From: Verrucomicrobiota bacterium
Lineage (GTDB): Bacteria > Verrucomicrobiota > Verrucomicrobiia > Limisphaerales > UBA1319
Reading direction: 5' to 3'
DNA: 64,000 bases
NCBI GenBank assembly: GCA_022709905.1
Contig: JAKLHY010000016.1
Coordinates: forward strand, 47,767 to 111,766
In this document: piece by piece, positions 9,229 through 18,508 of the stretch
Position numbering within the stretch: the stretch's first letter is position 1
Layout of the letters: every line of letters begins with the position of its first letter
The notes under the pieces: generated by a model
Told to the model about the DNA's origin: nothing
Seen by the model: only the letters and a program-made list of their open reading frames with translations
Database searches by the model: none
Program-made: the position numbers and the translations under genes

Positions 9229-9576
9229 TCAACCGAACGTGGTCCCGTTCCAACCCCAGCTGCCGGCATCCACATCGGTGAAGTTGAGGTAAATCCGATC
9301 CGGTGAAATCCCGGCGGCCTCGGCGAGCAGTGTAGAGACTTGCTGGGCCAGCTTGCGATTCACGCTGTCGGTTAGTCCCCCGATGCTGCGGATATCGACA
9401 AAAGCCGCGTCGTCTGCCTTGCCGGACATCACGATGGCCGGCTGGCTTGCGGTGACCATGACATATTGTTCGGGCTTTCCGATGGCAGCGGCGACAGCTT
9501 TGGAAAGGGACGCCAGGAGGGCTTTTTGTTTTTCGTCGGAGAGGACGACCGTGGTTTCGAGTTTGAGCAGAGGCAT
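9229..9576 (-). CDS. macrophage migration inhibitory factor (MIF)-family tautomerase
   Basis: A 115-residue protein with full-length MIF architecture. The catalytic N-terminal proline follows Met1 (MPLLKLETTV), the active-site Lys lies in IGKPEQYVMV (Lys34, equal to Lys32 of mature MIF), and the C-terminus carries ISPDRIYLNFTDVDAGSWGW followed by NGTTFG, very close to the animal MIF C-terminus. Family members form trimers and tautomerise keto-enol acids such as phenylpyruvate. MIF proper is best known from eukaryotes and is less common in bacteria than the 4-oxalocrotonate tautomerase branch. The CXXC redox motif of human MIF is not present. Cytosolic role unknown. Confidence 0.85.
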   Translation of the reverse strand: MPLLKLETTVVLSDEKQKALLASLSKAVAAAIGKPEQYVMVTASQPAIVMSGKADDAAFVDIRSIGGLTDSVNRKLAQQVSTLLAEAAGISPDRIYLNFTDVDAGSWGWNGTTFG

Positions 9577-10044
9577 GCTTCTTTTCTAACGTGGCAAGGC
9601 GATTCACTCAAGACCAACAAAGGCCCCCAAATCGGCTCGCAGGATACCCGCAAAAAAAATCTAACCTAGAATGAACGCCAATGGACACGAATAAAACCCG
9701 AGGTTTCCTGTCGGCAAAATCGCTCTGCGGAATGAATTTCGCGCGCCGATCGTTCCCGGTTGCGAAGCGAGAGTGACTCAACAGGCTGGACCGCGGGATT
9801 TATCCCGCCGTGCCGGTTGACGCCGGATCTCAGACATTCCATCGATTTTACCAACACTTCAGGTCCTTCGTATTTGGCCTGACATTATTGGCGTTGATTG
9901 GCGTCTATTCGCGGTTAAATCGTTTTATTTGCGGTTCAAGGGAGCAGCCGCCAACTTGATTCTCCCGCACTCCAGCGATATCGTGTTAATGTTCTCACCC
10001 ACTTTTTCGAGAAAAAGGAATGGCAGCAAAAAGGGAGGGGCACG
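9577..10044. other. intergenic region with a hairpin and a dispersed repeat
   Basis: A 468-bp non-coding stretch upstream of two divergent genes. It contains a CGGGATTTATCCCG hairpin (about 9793-9806) and a dispersed repeat at 9831-9879. A good ribosome site (GGGAGGGGCACG) lies at its right end, just before the ATG at 10045. No gene is recognised. Confidence 0.6.
9831..9879. repeat. dispersed repeat, copy 1 (second copy at 36086-36134)
   Basis: This 49-bp segment (beginning CAGACATTCCATCGATTTTA) matches 36086-36134 at about 39 of 49 positions in the same orientation. Both copies are preceded within 5-25 bp by a short hairpin of different sequence but equal form (CGGGAT/ATCCCG here, CCGTGG/CCACGG there). 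Confidence 0.65.
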
Positions 10045-11790
10045 ATGAGACGGTTTCCCGGTCTAAACCTGGTGCTGCAGGCAGTCCTGGCGGCGTGGAC
10101 ACTGTCGGCGGCTCATGCGGGGGTGGCGCTCAAGCCCGTGCTCGGAAGCCAAAGCGCTGAGATTGGCACGTTTCACGGCTGGGTCGGTTGGGTGGGATGG
10201 GACGCGACCTTTTCCGAGTCCTACAACCCGGTTCAAGAAACCTATGGTTGGGTGGTCTACTTTGCGCCAGAGGCCATTTATGTCGCCTTACAACCGGCCC
10301 AGGCGGTTTATTCGGGCGTCGATGTCAACATGGGCTTTGATTTTTTCTATGGTTTTTTAAGGGCCCCCAACGCGGCTTCCACCCTGAGCCGCGATTACCT
10401 CACCCGCCTCTGGGGGGTTGCGTTTTCCAAAGGGATCATCTCGGTCTCTCCGCCGGGAGGACCGATGTCGAAGCTTTCCCTGGGGCTCACCGTAGCCCAA
10501 ACGTTCTATCGAGTTTCACACACCACGACCGTGGTGCCGGCGTTTCAGTTCGGAGCCGGGGTCAGCGCCAGCTTCAGTTTGCTGCCGATCGATCTGCCAT
10601 TTTCAGTCGCGCTGGACCGCGACTGGCAACCCGCATATAAAGATCCGGGCTTCTCAGGTTTTTGGCCGATTGCCCTCTGGAATCTCCGCGACAATCCCAC
10701 CCTCGATCCGGCCACTCAAATTGCCAATGGTTTGTCTGCCATCATCTCGAGCGGGACACGGTATCCCGCCACCACGGTGGCCATGGCGGGCCACTTGCTC
10801 GGGGTGATCCAAAAGGCCCAAAACCGCCCCGAGGTGAGCGCCTTTCTTGCGGATCCGAGCGTGACTTCGCGCATTTCCCAGACTCTTGAAGATACCAGCA
10901 CCTGGCTGCAAACTTCGGATACCGGTCATCTCCCCGCGCTGCTCCAACCCTTTTTCGCGTATCCGGAAATGGAAGAAACTGTCCAGCCGATCCTGGCGGG
11001 AACCCAGATGGCCTTCGAAACCGGATACCGCGCGGGTGCCGAAGCCAATCCGGGCAACGACACCGTGCATGTCGATGGCATTATCACCCACTACTGTTTT
11101 GTCGGCGAACCGGTCACCATCGAGGTCCGGGCCCAGGAACTCGTCGAGGTCATCACCAACCGGACGGCCGCGGAGTTCGAAGGCGCCTGGATCGGATTCG
11201 ATGTGCCGGTGGAATACATGACCGCATACGCCAGCGCGGGCAAACGTGAATGGCTGCAAATCACCAACGGCGTCGCGCGCTACTCTATCATCCAATCCAT
11301 GACACGCCCCCAGGTGATGGGCGTTGTTTACGACGACGATTCATCCGATCCGCCATTGAATCACGGCGCCGATGTCGAGTTGAAACGCCGGCTCCTGATC
11401 TTTGTGGACCGAACCGATGCCAACCACAACCAAATTCCGGACTATTGGGAGAAACGCTTCGGTCTGACCAACAACCCGCCGGGCATCGACACCGATCGAG
11501 ACGGCCAATCCGATGCGGCGGAATACATCGCCGATACCGATCCCACAAATCCTCAGGCCTTGCTTCGTTTGCGTTTGAACACCGCGGGAAATCCCCCGAC
11601 ATTCAGCATCCCCGCCACGTCTCGTGATCGAAAATACACCCTCGAATCCTGCGCCAATCTGACGTCGCAGCCCCCACAGTGGACGGTTCTGTTTGAATCA
11701 TCCGGCACCGGCGCTGAAATGATATTCAACGCCCGTTCTTATCTGACCGGACCGGCCGCCTTCTTTCGTATTTGTGTTTCCGCACCTTGA
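10045..11790 (+). CDS. secreted protein of unknown function with a thrombospondin-3-like calcium-binding C-terminus
   Basis: 581 residues with a signal peptide (MRRFPGLNLVLQAVLAAW up to about AHAG). The body has no recognised domain. Near residues 450-500 the sequence DANHNQIPDYWEKRFGLTN followed by DTDRDGQSDAAEYIADTDP is an EF-hand-like/thrombospondin type 3 calcium-binding unit, very common before the C-terminus of verrucomicrobial exported proteins. The final 70 residues (YTLESCANLTSQPPQW) resemble the short beta domain that usually follows it. The start is supported by GGGAGGGGCACGATG. No partner gene is evident. Confidence 0.75.
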   Translation: MRRFPGLNLVLQAVLAAWTLSAAHAGVALKPVLGSQSAEIGTFHGWVGWVGWDATFSESYNPVQETYGWVVYFAPEAIYVALQPAQAVYSGVDVNMGFDFFYGFLRAPNAASTLSRDYLTRLWGVAFSKGIISVSPPGGPMSKLSLGLTVAQTFYRVSHTTTVVPAFQFGAGVSASFSLLPIDLPFSVALDRDWQPAYKDPGFSGFWPIALWNLRDNPTLDPATQIANGLSAIISSGTRYPATTVAMAGHLLGVIQKAQNRPEVSAFLADPSVTSRISQTLEDTSTWLQTSDTGHLPALLQPFFAYPEMEETVQPILAGTQMAFETGYRAGAEANPGNDTVHVDGIITHYCFVGEPVTIEVRAQELVEVITNRTAAEFEGAWIGFDVPVEYMTAYASAGKREWLQITNGVARYSIIQSMTRPQVMGVVYDDDSSDPPLNHGADVELKRRLLIFVDRTDANHNQIPDYWEKRFGLTNNPPGIDTDRDGQSDAAEYIADTDPTNPQALLRLRLNTAGNPPTFSIPATSRDRKYTLESCANLTSQPPQWTVLFESSGTGAEMIFNARSYLTGPAAFFRICVSAP

Positions 11791-12040
11791 TAAATACCGA
11801 GGCACCGAGGTCTGGATTCAGTGGCCGATTTTCCTTGATGCCCTCCAGGATGCGCTGGGGCCTAGTGATGAAAGATCTTTCCGGAAATGTCTTTTGGCAA
11901 CGGGTCAACCAAATTGATGTCGCAGGTGCAACACAAATTTGTCTTGCGTCAGGCATGGCTTGGATCCAAACCCGTCAAACCATCCGACTGGGTCTCATGA
12001 GTCATGGCAAAGTCGCGTAAGCAGAGAGCGTGTGCTTTAT

Positions 12041-14071
12041 CTAGCGCTGACGCCCCGCGTTCTTTAGTCGGGGATCAATCGAGACCTCACGGCCATCGAA
12101 GGGCAGGTCGATTAAGGGCCCAACCGAAAAGCCATCCGGGCGTGGTCTCGAGAGCAAATCATGCGTGAGGAGATCCTCGGCTTTGGCGAATTCGGGAAGT
12201 AGTTCGGGTTGTCCCGCATAAACCGGTGTGGTTTTCAGAGACATAGCTTTTACGGACATCGTCAGTTTCTCATAATCAATCGAAACGATCAGGGGTTCGA
12301 TTTGACTATGGGTGTCATTTCCGAGCTTTTTCCAGTCCTCATAGTTTATGTTCGTTTTGCCATCGCCAACAAATCCATACGCGAGATCACTCCGATAAGC
12401 GCCGAAAAGATTATGATCTGATTTGCTGGTTTCATTGGGGAAATGAATTGCCACCCGGTAGGCGCCGATCATATTCCCATAAACCCGAAAATGCCGGTTC
12501 CACGCGGTGCCCCCCGTTCTATCCGCGCTGCCATTAGCAATGTCGATGGCATGATCTTCGCCGTTGAAAATCAGGTTTTGGAGCACGGCCACCCTTTCGG
12601 CATCATGAATATGGAATCCATGCGCGTTATCCACACCGCGACCCCAATTGTAGCGGTGGGTCTCGAACATGATGTTGTTGTCCACCAAGTTTGGGCCCTG
12701 GTTGATTTCCAGGAAGATCTGTCCCCAGGTGCAGTCAAAATTCTGGAGGCACACATTCTGGGTGATTCGGGTATTGCAGATCTCTCCGTCAAGCCAGATG
12801 GACGAACCATAGTAGGTGGTGACAATCACATTCCGGCGGATCAGTGAATTAACGGTCCGGTGGATTTTGATGGCGGCGTTTTCACAGTGGCCGGGAACAT
12901 TCATCGTGCAACACTCGCGAAACAGATTGTCTTCGACCAAAACCTGCTCGTTGCTCATATTATGCCAGCCGGCGACTCCGCAGACTCCGAAATGATGGAT
13001 ATGGTTGCGCCGGACAATATGATAACCTTGGGCCTCGCCCTTGCCGTAAGTCCACCAGCCCCCGCCCAGATCCATGGCAATGGTATTGGCATAACCGATT
13101 TCACAATCCTCGACGATCCAGTGATGCCCGCCAAAAGAACTGATCAATCCGCGTTGCGGCCAGGGAATGGGGACGGGATTGGCCGCATGAACCATTTTAA
13201 ATCCGCTGATTTTGATGTAATTCAAGTAACGCTTCCGCGGGGCAAAAACCTGCTCCCTGGTGGTGATTTCAAAGGTCAGACCATTAGGATTCTTATCGTT
13301 TTGCAGACGGAGGTGAATGGTCATTCCATTCTCCTCCACCCAGAACAATCCAACATCCTGAGGCTTCAACTCTTCAAGGTTTTCGTATTTGGAAACCTGT
13401 CTTAACTTTTCTCCCTCCAGGAAAATCATGCCGCGGCAGTGCTCGAATTCCTTATTGTAGCCCCAGTCCGCATCGATGCGGCCATTGAGCAGACAAAATG
13501 GATTGGCCCCCTCGAATTGGCCGCCCTTTAAGGTCGCTTCATAGGTGAGCCATTTCCGGTTTTGGTCTTTGCCGATGTAACGCGTTTCCATCCATTCAGG
13601 ACGCCATTCATCGGATCCTTTGATCACCACCTCTTCACCCGGCGCCGCATAATACCAAATCATTTCCTCCGGCGAATTGCCGCCGTTTTCAGGTTTAACC
13701 CATTCCCGATAGATCCCCTCGTGGACCTCGACGGCTTCTCCGGCAACCAAAATGGCGGCCGCCTTGGAGATCGTCTTAAACGGAGCGCTGGCGCTGCCGT
13801 CATTTTCATCCGAGGCATTGGGGGCCTTTTGGGCGACGTGATAGATCTTCTTGGGATGAAAGTCCGTCTCCCAGGTTTTGAAGATCTGTCCCAGGGGAAG
13901 CTTCATTTCAATAAATCCATCCGTTGCGGCGCCGGAACGGCGCTGGGCTTCTCCTTTCGGCAACTCTTGTTGCGCCGGTGCGAATGCCGCAATCCAGATC
14001 ATCGCGGACAGAAGCCGTATGATGTGGGTCGCGGGCGGGTGAATTCGGAAACTTGGCTGATGGCGTTTCAT
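12041..14071 (-). CDS. exported right-handed parallel beta-helix protein (pectate-lyase-like)
   Basis: 676 residues. A hydrophobic N-terminal segment (IIRLLSAMIWIAAFAPAQ) acts as signal peptide. After YHVAQKAPNASDENDGSASA-type sequence (the DUF1565 start, with PFKTISKAAAIL) come many short turns of a right-handed beta-helix: EVHEGIYREWVKPENGG, ISGFKMVHAANP, HHWIVEDCEIGYAN, NEQVLVEDNLFRECC, NSLIRRNVIVTTYYGSSI and similar. Such proteins bind or cleave acidic polysaccharides such as pectin or alginate. No catalytic triad could be assigned by eye, so whether it is a lyase or only a binding protein stays open. Gfo/Idh, GH2-like and KDPG aldolase genes in the window fit uronate use. Confidence 0.8.
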   Translation of the reverse strand: MKRHQPSFRIHPPATHIIRLLSAMIWIAAFAPAQQELPKGEAQRRSGAATDGFIEMKLPLGQIFKTWETDFHPKKIYHVAQKAPNASDENDGSASAPFKTISKAAAILVAGEAVEVHEGIYREWVKPENGGNSPEEMIWYYAAPGEEVVIKGSDEWRPEWMETRYIGKDQNRKWLTYEATLKGGQFEGANPFCLLNGRIDADWGYNKEFEHCRGMIFLEGEKLRQVSKYENLEELKPQDVGLFWVEENGMTIHLRLQNDKNPNGLTFEITTREQVFAPRKRYLNYIKISGFKMVHAANPVPIPWPQRGLISSFGGHHWIVEDCEIGYANTIAMDLGGGWWTYGKGEAQGYHIVRRNHIHHFGVCGVAGWHNMSNEQVLVEDNLFRECCTMNVPGHCENAAIKIHRTVNSLIRRNVIVTTYYGSSIWLDGEICNTRITQNVCLQNFDCTWGQIFLEINQGPNLVDNNIMFETHRYNWGRGVDNAHGFHIHDAERVAVLQNLIFNGEDHAIDIANGSADRTGGTAWNRHFRVYGNMIGAYRVAIHFPNETSKSDHNLFGAYRSDLAYGFVGDGKTNINYEDWKKLGNDTHSQIEPLIVSIDYEKLTMSVKAMSLKTTPVYAGQPELLPEFAKAEDLLTHDLLSRPRPDGFSVGPLIDLPFDGREVSIDPRLKNAGRQR

Positions 14072-14382
14072 ACACGGAAAGTACTAAAAACCTGGAGTGT
14101 CGGACGTCAACAACAAAGCCGGGACTCCCAACGATCCGGGGCCGTTCAGCAGTAAGGTGTCCGCACTTTAGAGTAGGCGAACCTGCCGACGAGCGGATTT
14201 CACGCCCAACAAACTGACAGAATAAATTGGCCAGCAACAAGATTGGCATTGGGAATGCTCTTCCAGTTTTTGAGAACTGGATGGTGTGAAGCAATCGCAA
14301 CAAGGCTTGTTCAGCCCCCTTGAATCAGGCAAGTGCTTTGGCTTGGATCCGGCAGCCTGGCACATTGGCTCACGGAGGTCGT
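14072..14382. other. divergent intergenic region upstream of the sigma factor
   Basis: 311 bp between the beta-helix gene and the sigma factor. A perfect 6-bp hairpin CCAGTT/AACTGG lies at 14263-14280. The TGTCACTTT-N12-CCTTAG element found before the kinase, LamG and envelope genes is not present here, so the sigma factor is not obviously autoregulated. Confidence 0.55.
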
Positions 14383-15156
14383 ATGCCTGAGACGGACCGG
14401 TCAGAAGAACAATCCGGCATCGCCGGCAGGGGATTTCAAACAACGGCTTGGACTGATATTCGGCGCGCCACTCAGCACGAGAATCCCGTTCAGGCGTTGG
14501 AGGCCTGGGAACACCTGTGTAAAGCGTATTGGACACCCATCTACTATCATATTTGTCGTTGGGGAAATTCTCAGGAGGCAGCCAAGGATCTAACCCAGGA
14601 TTTCTTTTATCATTTGTTGCGACGCGAACGGCTCAAGAAAGCGGACCGGTCTCGAGGCAGGTTCCGATCCTTTCTTTTGACTACGCTCAATCATTTCCTC
14701 CATTCGGAATGGGACCGGCGCATAGCCCAGGTACGCGACGAGCGTGTAGTGGTCTCCCTCGATCAAACAGATGCCGACGGTGATGCACTGATCGAACCAG
14801 CGGGCGGATTATCACCCGACGCAGTGTTCGAACGCCAATGGGCGACCCGTGTTTTCCGGCGAGTTCGGGAACGGTTAACCGACGAACTCGAGTCCCGCGA
14901 CAAGGAGGTTCAGTTATCCTTGCTCCCGATCGCTTTGCATGAAGCCGAGTCCATTGACTCCGCTTCCTACCGGACACTGGCAGAGAGGCTTCAAGTATCC
15001 GAGGACAACGTCAAACAGATCATCAGGCGCCTCCGGCAACGCTGGGGTGAAATCCTGAGGGATGAAGTCTCGATCACCGTCGAGCATTCGTCTGAAGTGG
15101 AGGAGGAAATCCAATACTTGCGCCGAATTGTGGAGGATCATCGGGGGGTTCCGTAG
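14383..15156 (+). CDS. ECF-type RNA polymerase sigma factor
   Basis: 257 residues. Region 2 lies around residues 30-95 (AYWTPIYYHICRWGNSQEAA, DLTQDFFYHLL, RFRSFLLTTLNHFL) and region 4 near the C-terminus (YRTLAERLQVSEDNVKQIIR). This is the planctomycete/verrucomicrobial ECF type that is regularly paired with a Ser/Thr kinase. The ATG at 14383 is chosen because GGAGGTCGT stands directly before it; an upstream in-frame ATG at 14320 lacks such a site. The kinase gene follows after a promoter-like element 7 bp past the stop. The sigma factor is the likely reader of the three identical promoter elements at 15163, 17373 and 18803. No anti-sigma factor gene is adjacent; the kinase may take that role. 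Confidence 0.88.
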   Translation: MPETDRSEEQSGIAGRGFQTTAWTDIRRATQHENPVQALEAWEHLCKAYWTPIYYHICRWGNSQEAAKDLTQDFFYHLLRRERLKKADRSRGRFRSFLLTTLNHFLHSEWDRRIAQVRDERVVVSLDQTDADGDALIEPAGGLSPDAVFERQWATRVFRRVRERLTDELESRDKEVQLSLLPIALHEAESIDSASYRTLAERLQVSEDNVKQIIRRLRQRWGEILRDEVSITVEHSSEVEEEIQYLRRIVEDHRGVP

Positions 15157-15162
15157 TTTCTC

Positions 15163-15189
15163 TGTCACTTTGACCCAGGATCACCTTAG
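15163..15189 (+). promoter_or_regulatory. ECF-type promoter element P1 (kinase gene)
   Basis: TGTCACTTT (15163-15171), 12 bp, CCTTAG (15184-15189). The same two boxes with exactly the same 12-bp spacing recur at 17373 and 18803. Taken as -35 and -10 boxes, transcription would begin about 15195, some 30 nt before the kinase ATG at 15225. Confidence 0.75.
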
Positions 15190-15224
15190 AAACAGCATAG
15201 TGTGCACCTTGGACCAATCAATCT

Positions 15225-17321
15225 ATGATAGCATTCAGATTTGCATTGTTGAGAAACAGAAAGCGCTTTCATTCCCAAGGAACGCGCGACGGGATGTGCC
15301 TGGAAGTTTCCACGCCTGTTTATCTTGGTCTTTTTCTGATCTCTTCGGTGGCCTCGTGGATTCTGATTTCGTGGATCCTGCTTGTCCTGGGATTCGTGTT
15401 GATCTTGTGGTTCCGGGATCCGTCATGGTTCAAGACGGCGTTCGCGGGACGAGCCCGAGCTCGCAACGAAAACGAGGGCGACGACGACGGCAATGCCACA
15501 GAAGTTCTGGAAGACAAGCTCAGCCTCCCGTGGACCGAGCTCCTTCCTCATGTCAAGCTCGAGGAATATCTCAAGCTCGAGGGATCAACTCCTGAGGGAT
15601 ACAGCTTCTGGCTGATTCTCCGGCCCGGTTCGGATCACACCCTTTACCTGACGGCTTACGATGTGACGGGAACCATTCAACGGACGCCCGCGGGCGAAAG
15701 CGGGCTGGCAAAAATCAGGCCGAGGGAAGCCATGGTTCTCTATAGCAGGATGGATGATCATGACCAACTCAATCACTATCTGTCGGTTACAAGCCAGGAA
15801 GATGACTGGCCATCTGACGTGGCCTGCGCGATTCTTTTGGCCAATCGCGTGGACTATTGCCAGGGAAACGATCTGGTCTGCCGTGCTCGAACCCAGCGTC
15901 TGAACTGCAAATTCATCAAGGCCTGGGATCTTCCCACCGAATACGCCTTGCGCGCCGCGCAGTCCAGCATGTCGATGCTCTCCAAGTTCGCCCTGCAACT
16001 CGTCGAAGCCAAATCGCTCGAGGCAACCCTCCCAGGCCCCTTGGCCTCGGATAAGGTCTACGTGCTGGGTGATGCCTGGGGAAACACGATGCGTTTCACC
16101 TTGGAGGACCGTCATGGCCTGCGAATCTTCCGTTCTCGTGAACCCGGCAGCTCGGGTGAACATAGCGTCAAGGATATCGAACGCGATCTCAAAAAACAGG
16201 ATCTGGTCCATCTGCGGCTGGCGCCCAAGACCTCCCAGGAACCGGGCGAGGGTCAGGATGGTGATCCGATTATCCTTTACCGTGAGGTGGAGGAATCCGG
16301 CATTCGTTCTCAAAACTTGTCCCAGGTCAACGTGGTGGTCGGAGTGACCAATCCGGACGGCAGCGTCACCGACTGTCTTCGCATCCAGCAGGCCGAAACC
16401 CACGACGGCGCCCAATTCGGAGGCAATATCAAGGTGGAGTTCATTGCCGGTGGCAAAGGCTTTGGCGCCGCGGTCTGGAAACAATCGTTCCATGTTCCCG
16501 ATCATCAGTTGATCAAAACCATCGGCGGCGGAGCCTATGGTCAGGTCTGGCTGGCCCGCAACGCGGTCGGCTCCTTTCACGCCGTCAAAATCCTGCAGCG
16601 CTCGACCTTTGCGGACGAGCACCCTTACGAACGGGAATTTCAAGGGATCCAACGATTCATGCCGATCTCCCGACAACACCCGGGACTGGTCAACATCCTT
16701 CATGTGGGACGCAATGACGACGGGGGATTCATGTATTGCGTCATGGAGGCGGCGGATGATCAATCCACAGGCCAGCGCATTGACCCCCAGCACTACGTTC
16801 CCCGCAGTCTGGCAGGCGATCTGGCTCTCAAGGGACCTCTGTCGATCAGCGAGGCCGTCCAGTTGGGCATCGACCTTTGCGATGCCCTCGGCTTTGTCCA
16901 CGATCATGGACTGATTCACCGGGACATCAAACCGGCCAATATCATCTTTGTGAATGGCCGGCCGAAATTGGCCGATATCGGCCTCGTGACGGAAATGGCC
17001 CGCGAGGCCAGCGAGGTCACCTCCATCGGCACGGCAGGATATTTCGCGCCTGAAGGCCCGGGAACCGCCGCCGCCGATGTCTATAGCCTGGGGATGGTGC
17101 TCTATGTCGCGTGCACGAACTGCAAGGCAACTCAGTTCCCTGATTTGCCGGAATCCCTCGGCGCCCGGCCTGATGTCGTCGACTTGATCCACCTCAACAA
17201 TATCATCCTGAAAGCCTGCGAGCCGGAGGTTCAACTCCGCTACCCATCCGCCAAGGCCTTGCGGGAACAGTTGCATTCATTGCAGGAGAAATTGGGGAAA
17301 ACTCTAGCGCAAGCGAGCTAG
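15225..17321 (+). CDS. membrane-anchored Ser/Thr protein kinase linked to the ECF sigma factor
   Basis: 698 residues. A membrane segment of about 30 residues (residues 33-62, VYLGLFLISSVASWILISWI) is followed by a long region without recognised domains (about 75-425). The C-terminal kinase domain has a glycine-rich loop (IGGGAYGQVWLA, about 431), the ATP-binding lysine in HAVKIL, the catalytic loop HRDIKPANI (about 565) and ADIGL in place of the usual DFG. Kinase at the C-terminus with the membrane helix at the N-terminus is the reverse of the PknB layout. The start at 15225 fits promoter P1; an in-frame ATG at 15294 is an alternative that would keep the membrane segment. It probably couples an envelope or cytosolic signal to the sigma factor encoded just upstream. 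The substrate is unknown. Confidence 0.85.
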   Translation: MIAFRFALLRNRKRFHSQGTRDGMCLEVSTPVYLGLFLISSVASWILISWILLVLGFVLILWFRDPSWFKTAFAGRARARNENEGDDDGNATEVLEDKLSLPWTELLPHVKLEEYLKLEGSTPEGYSFWLILRPGSDHTLYLTAYDVTGTIQRTPAGESGLAKIRPREAMVLYSRMDDHDQLNHYLSVTSQEDDWPSDVACAILLANRVDYCQGNDLVCRARTQRLNCKFIKAWDLPTEYALRAAQSSMSMLSKFALQLVEAKSLEATLPGPLASDKVYVLGDAWGNTMRFTLEDRHGLRIFRSREPGSSGEHSVKDIERDLKKQDLVHLRLAPKTSQEPGEGQDGDPIILYREVEESGIRSQNLSQVNVVVGVTNPDGSVTDCLRIQQAETHDGAQFGGNIKVEFIAGGKGFGAAVWKQSFHVPDHQLIKTIGGGAYGQVWLARNAVGSFHAVKILQRSTFADEHPYEREFQGIQRFMPISRQHPGLVNILHVGRNDDGGFMYCVMEAADDQSTGQRIDPQHYVPRSLAGDLALKGPLSISEAVQLGIDLCDALGFVHDHGLIHRDIKPANIIFVNGRPKLADIGLVTEMAREASEVTSIGTAGYFAPEGPGTAAADVYSLGMVLYVACTNCKATQFPDLPESLGARPDVVDLIHLNNIILKACEPEVQLRYPSAKALREQLHSLQEKLGKTLAQAS

Positions 17322-17372
17322 GCAGGCTCGTCACCTCGAGTGGGTTGCCGAGGAGATTCCATGAAAATCTTT

Positions 17373-17399
17373 TGTCACTTTATCCAGCCCTGTCCTTAG
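17373..17399 (+). promoter_or_regulatory. ECF-type promoter element P2 (LamG gene)
   Basis: TGTCACTTT (17373-17381), 12 bp, CCTTAG (17394-17399), preceded by TT and followed by CA as in P3. The LamG start codon lies 57 bp downstream. Confidence 0.75.
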
Positions 17400-17455
17400 C
17401 ACCCCTCTGGAGAACGGTGACGATGCGATTCGCAATGCTCGAACTCGAACACATT

Positions 17456-18508
17456 ATGAAAAACAAAATTCCTGTTAAAACACTGGGTTTAGTCATGGTT
17501 GGCATCGGACTGGCGGTCCATGGGTATTCACAAACCCCTCCGGCCACAAAATACCAACTGATTCCCGGGCCTTTCAGTTCCTGGGTCGAGGCAAAGGCCG
17601 ATGCTGAATCCCGCGGAGGTTATGTTCTGGAATACGATCCTCAAAGAGTACGTGGATCCGTGGCGTTCAATGGCATCAACTCCTATGCCACCATGTCGCA
17701 GTCGTTTCTCAATGGCGCTACAGTCTCCGATTTCACAATCGAGTTTTGGATAAAAAACAACCGGCCCGAGATTTACCAGCATTTCGGGGGGAAAACTGAG
17801 TTCTGGAAAGAGTGGGGTATTGGATTCGATCCGGGCGGCAAGATCGGTTTCATGCATGCCTGGCCAAATACCTATTACACCATGAGGACGACGAACGGCG
17901 TATTGATTGCAGGCCAATGGCAGCATGTGGCCGTTGTGGGGCGCGGAACTTTGGGTTCCATCTATGTGGATGGAATCCTGGTGACCCAGGAGAACTGCCT
18001 GCGAGGCCAGATTTCATTCAATGCCGCGCCCAGCGGCGGCGCGATCGCCGGCATCACCTTTGGCTTCCGTGATAATACGACGCTTCCTGATGACGGTTGG
18101 TTCTCTGGCGAACTGGCTGACTTCCGCATCTGGGACATCGCATTGTCCGCAGCTCAAGTTGCCTCCCTGTCCTCGACAGACCCTTTAACGACGTCCCAAG
18201 GCCTGCGTCATTGGATTCCGTTCAATGAGGGTAAAGGGTCAACGTTCACGGACATTATCGGGGGATTGCAGGGGCAACTCTTCAACACGACATGGATAAC
18301 CGAGGTGCCCTCGCTGACCATTAAAGTCGAAACGGTACGGGTGACCATGCATGTCAAGCCAGCTAAGAAGTATCAGCTGGAGGCCTCCCTTGACCTTAAG
18401 ACCTGGTCCAAAGTCCTCGATCCCTTCGTGGCCGCTTCATCTGAAGTCGTTCAGAGTTTTAACGCCATCGAGGTCGGGCGCTACTTTCGGCTGGTGGAAA
18501 TCGAGTAA
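17456..18508 (+). CDS. secreted LamG-domain (concanavalin-like lectin) protein
   Basis: 350 residues. The ATG at 17456 starts a classic signal peptide (MKNKIPVKTLGLVMVGIGLA, cleavage near GYSQ). Residues about 60-260 form a LamG/concanavalin-A-like domain: VAFNGINSYATMSQ, FTIEFWIKNN, QWQHVAVVGRGTLGSIYVDG, ELADFRIWDIALSAAQV, then LRHWIPFNEGKGSTF. The last 60 residues (KKYQLEASLDLKTWSKVLDP) resemble the beta tail of many verrucomicrobial exported proteins. It probably binds a glycan outside the inner membrane. It has its own copy of the sigma-linked promoter element, so it should be made together with the kinase and the envelope operon. Confidence 0.82.
   Translation: MKNKIPVKTLGLVMVGIGLAVHGYSQTPPATKYQLIPGPFSSWVEAKADAESRGGYVLEYDPQRVRGSVAFNGINSYATMSQSFLNGATVSDFTIEFWIKNNRPEIYQHFGGKTEFWKEWGIGFDPGGKIGFMHAWPNTYYTMRTTNGVLIAGQWQHVAVVGRGTLGSIYVDGILVTQENCLRGQISFNAAPSGGAIAGITFGFRDNTTLPDDGWFSGELADFRIWDIALSAAQVASLSSTDPLTTSQGLRHWIPFNEGKGSTFTDIIGGLQGQLFNTTWITEVPSLTIKVETVRVTMHVKPAKKYQLEASLDLKTWSKVLDPFVAASSEVVQSFNAIEVGRYFRLVEIE

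Noticed and set aside
11772..12020. 82-codon plus-strand frame after the secreted protein gene
   Set aside because: It overlaps the end of the preceding gene, lacks a ribosome site and recognisable sequence; the 250-bp spacer is left without a gene.
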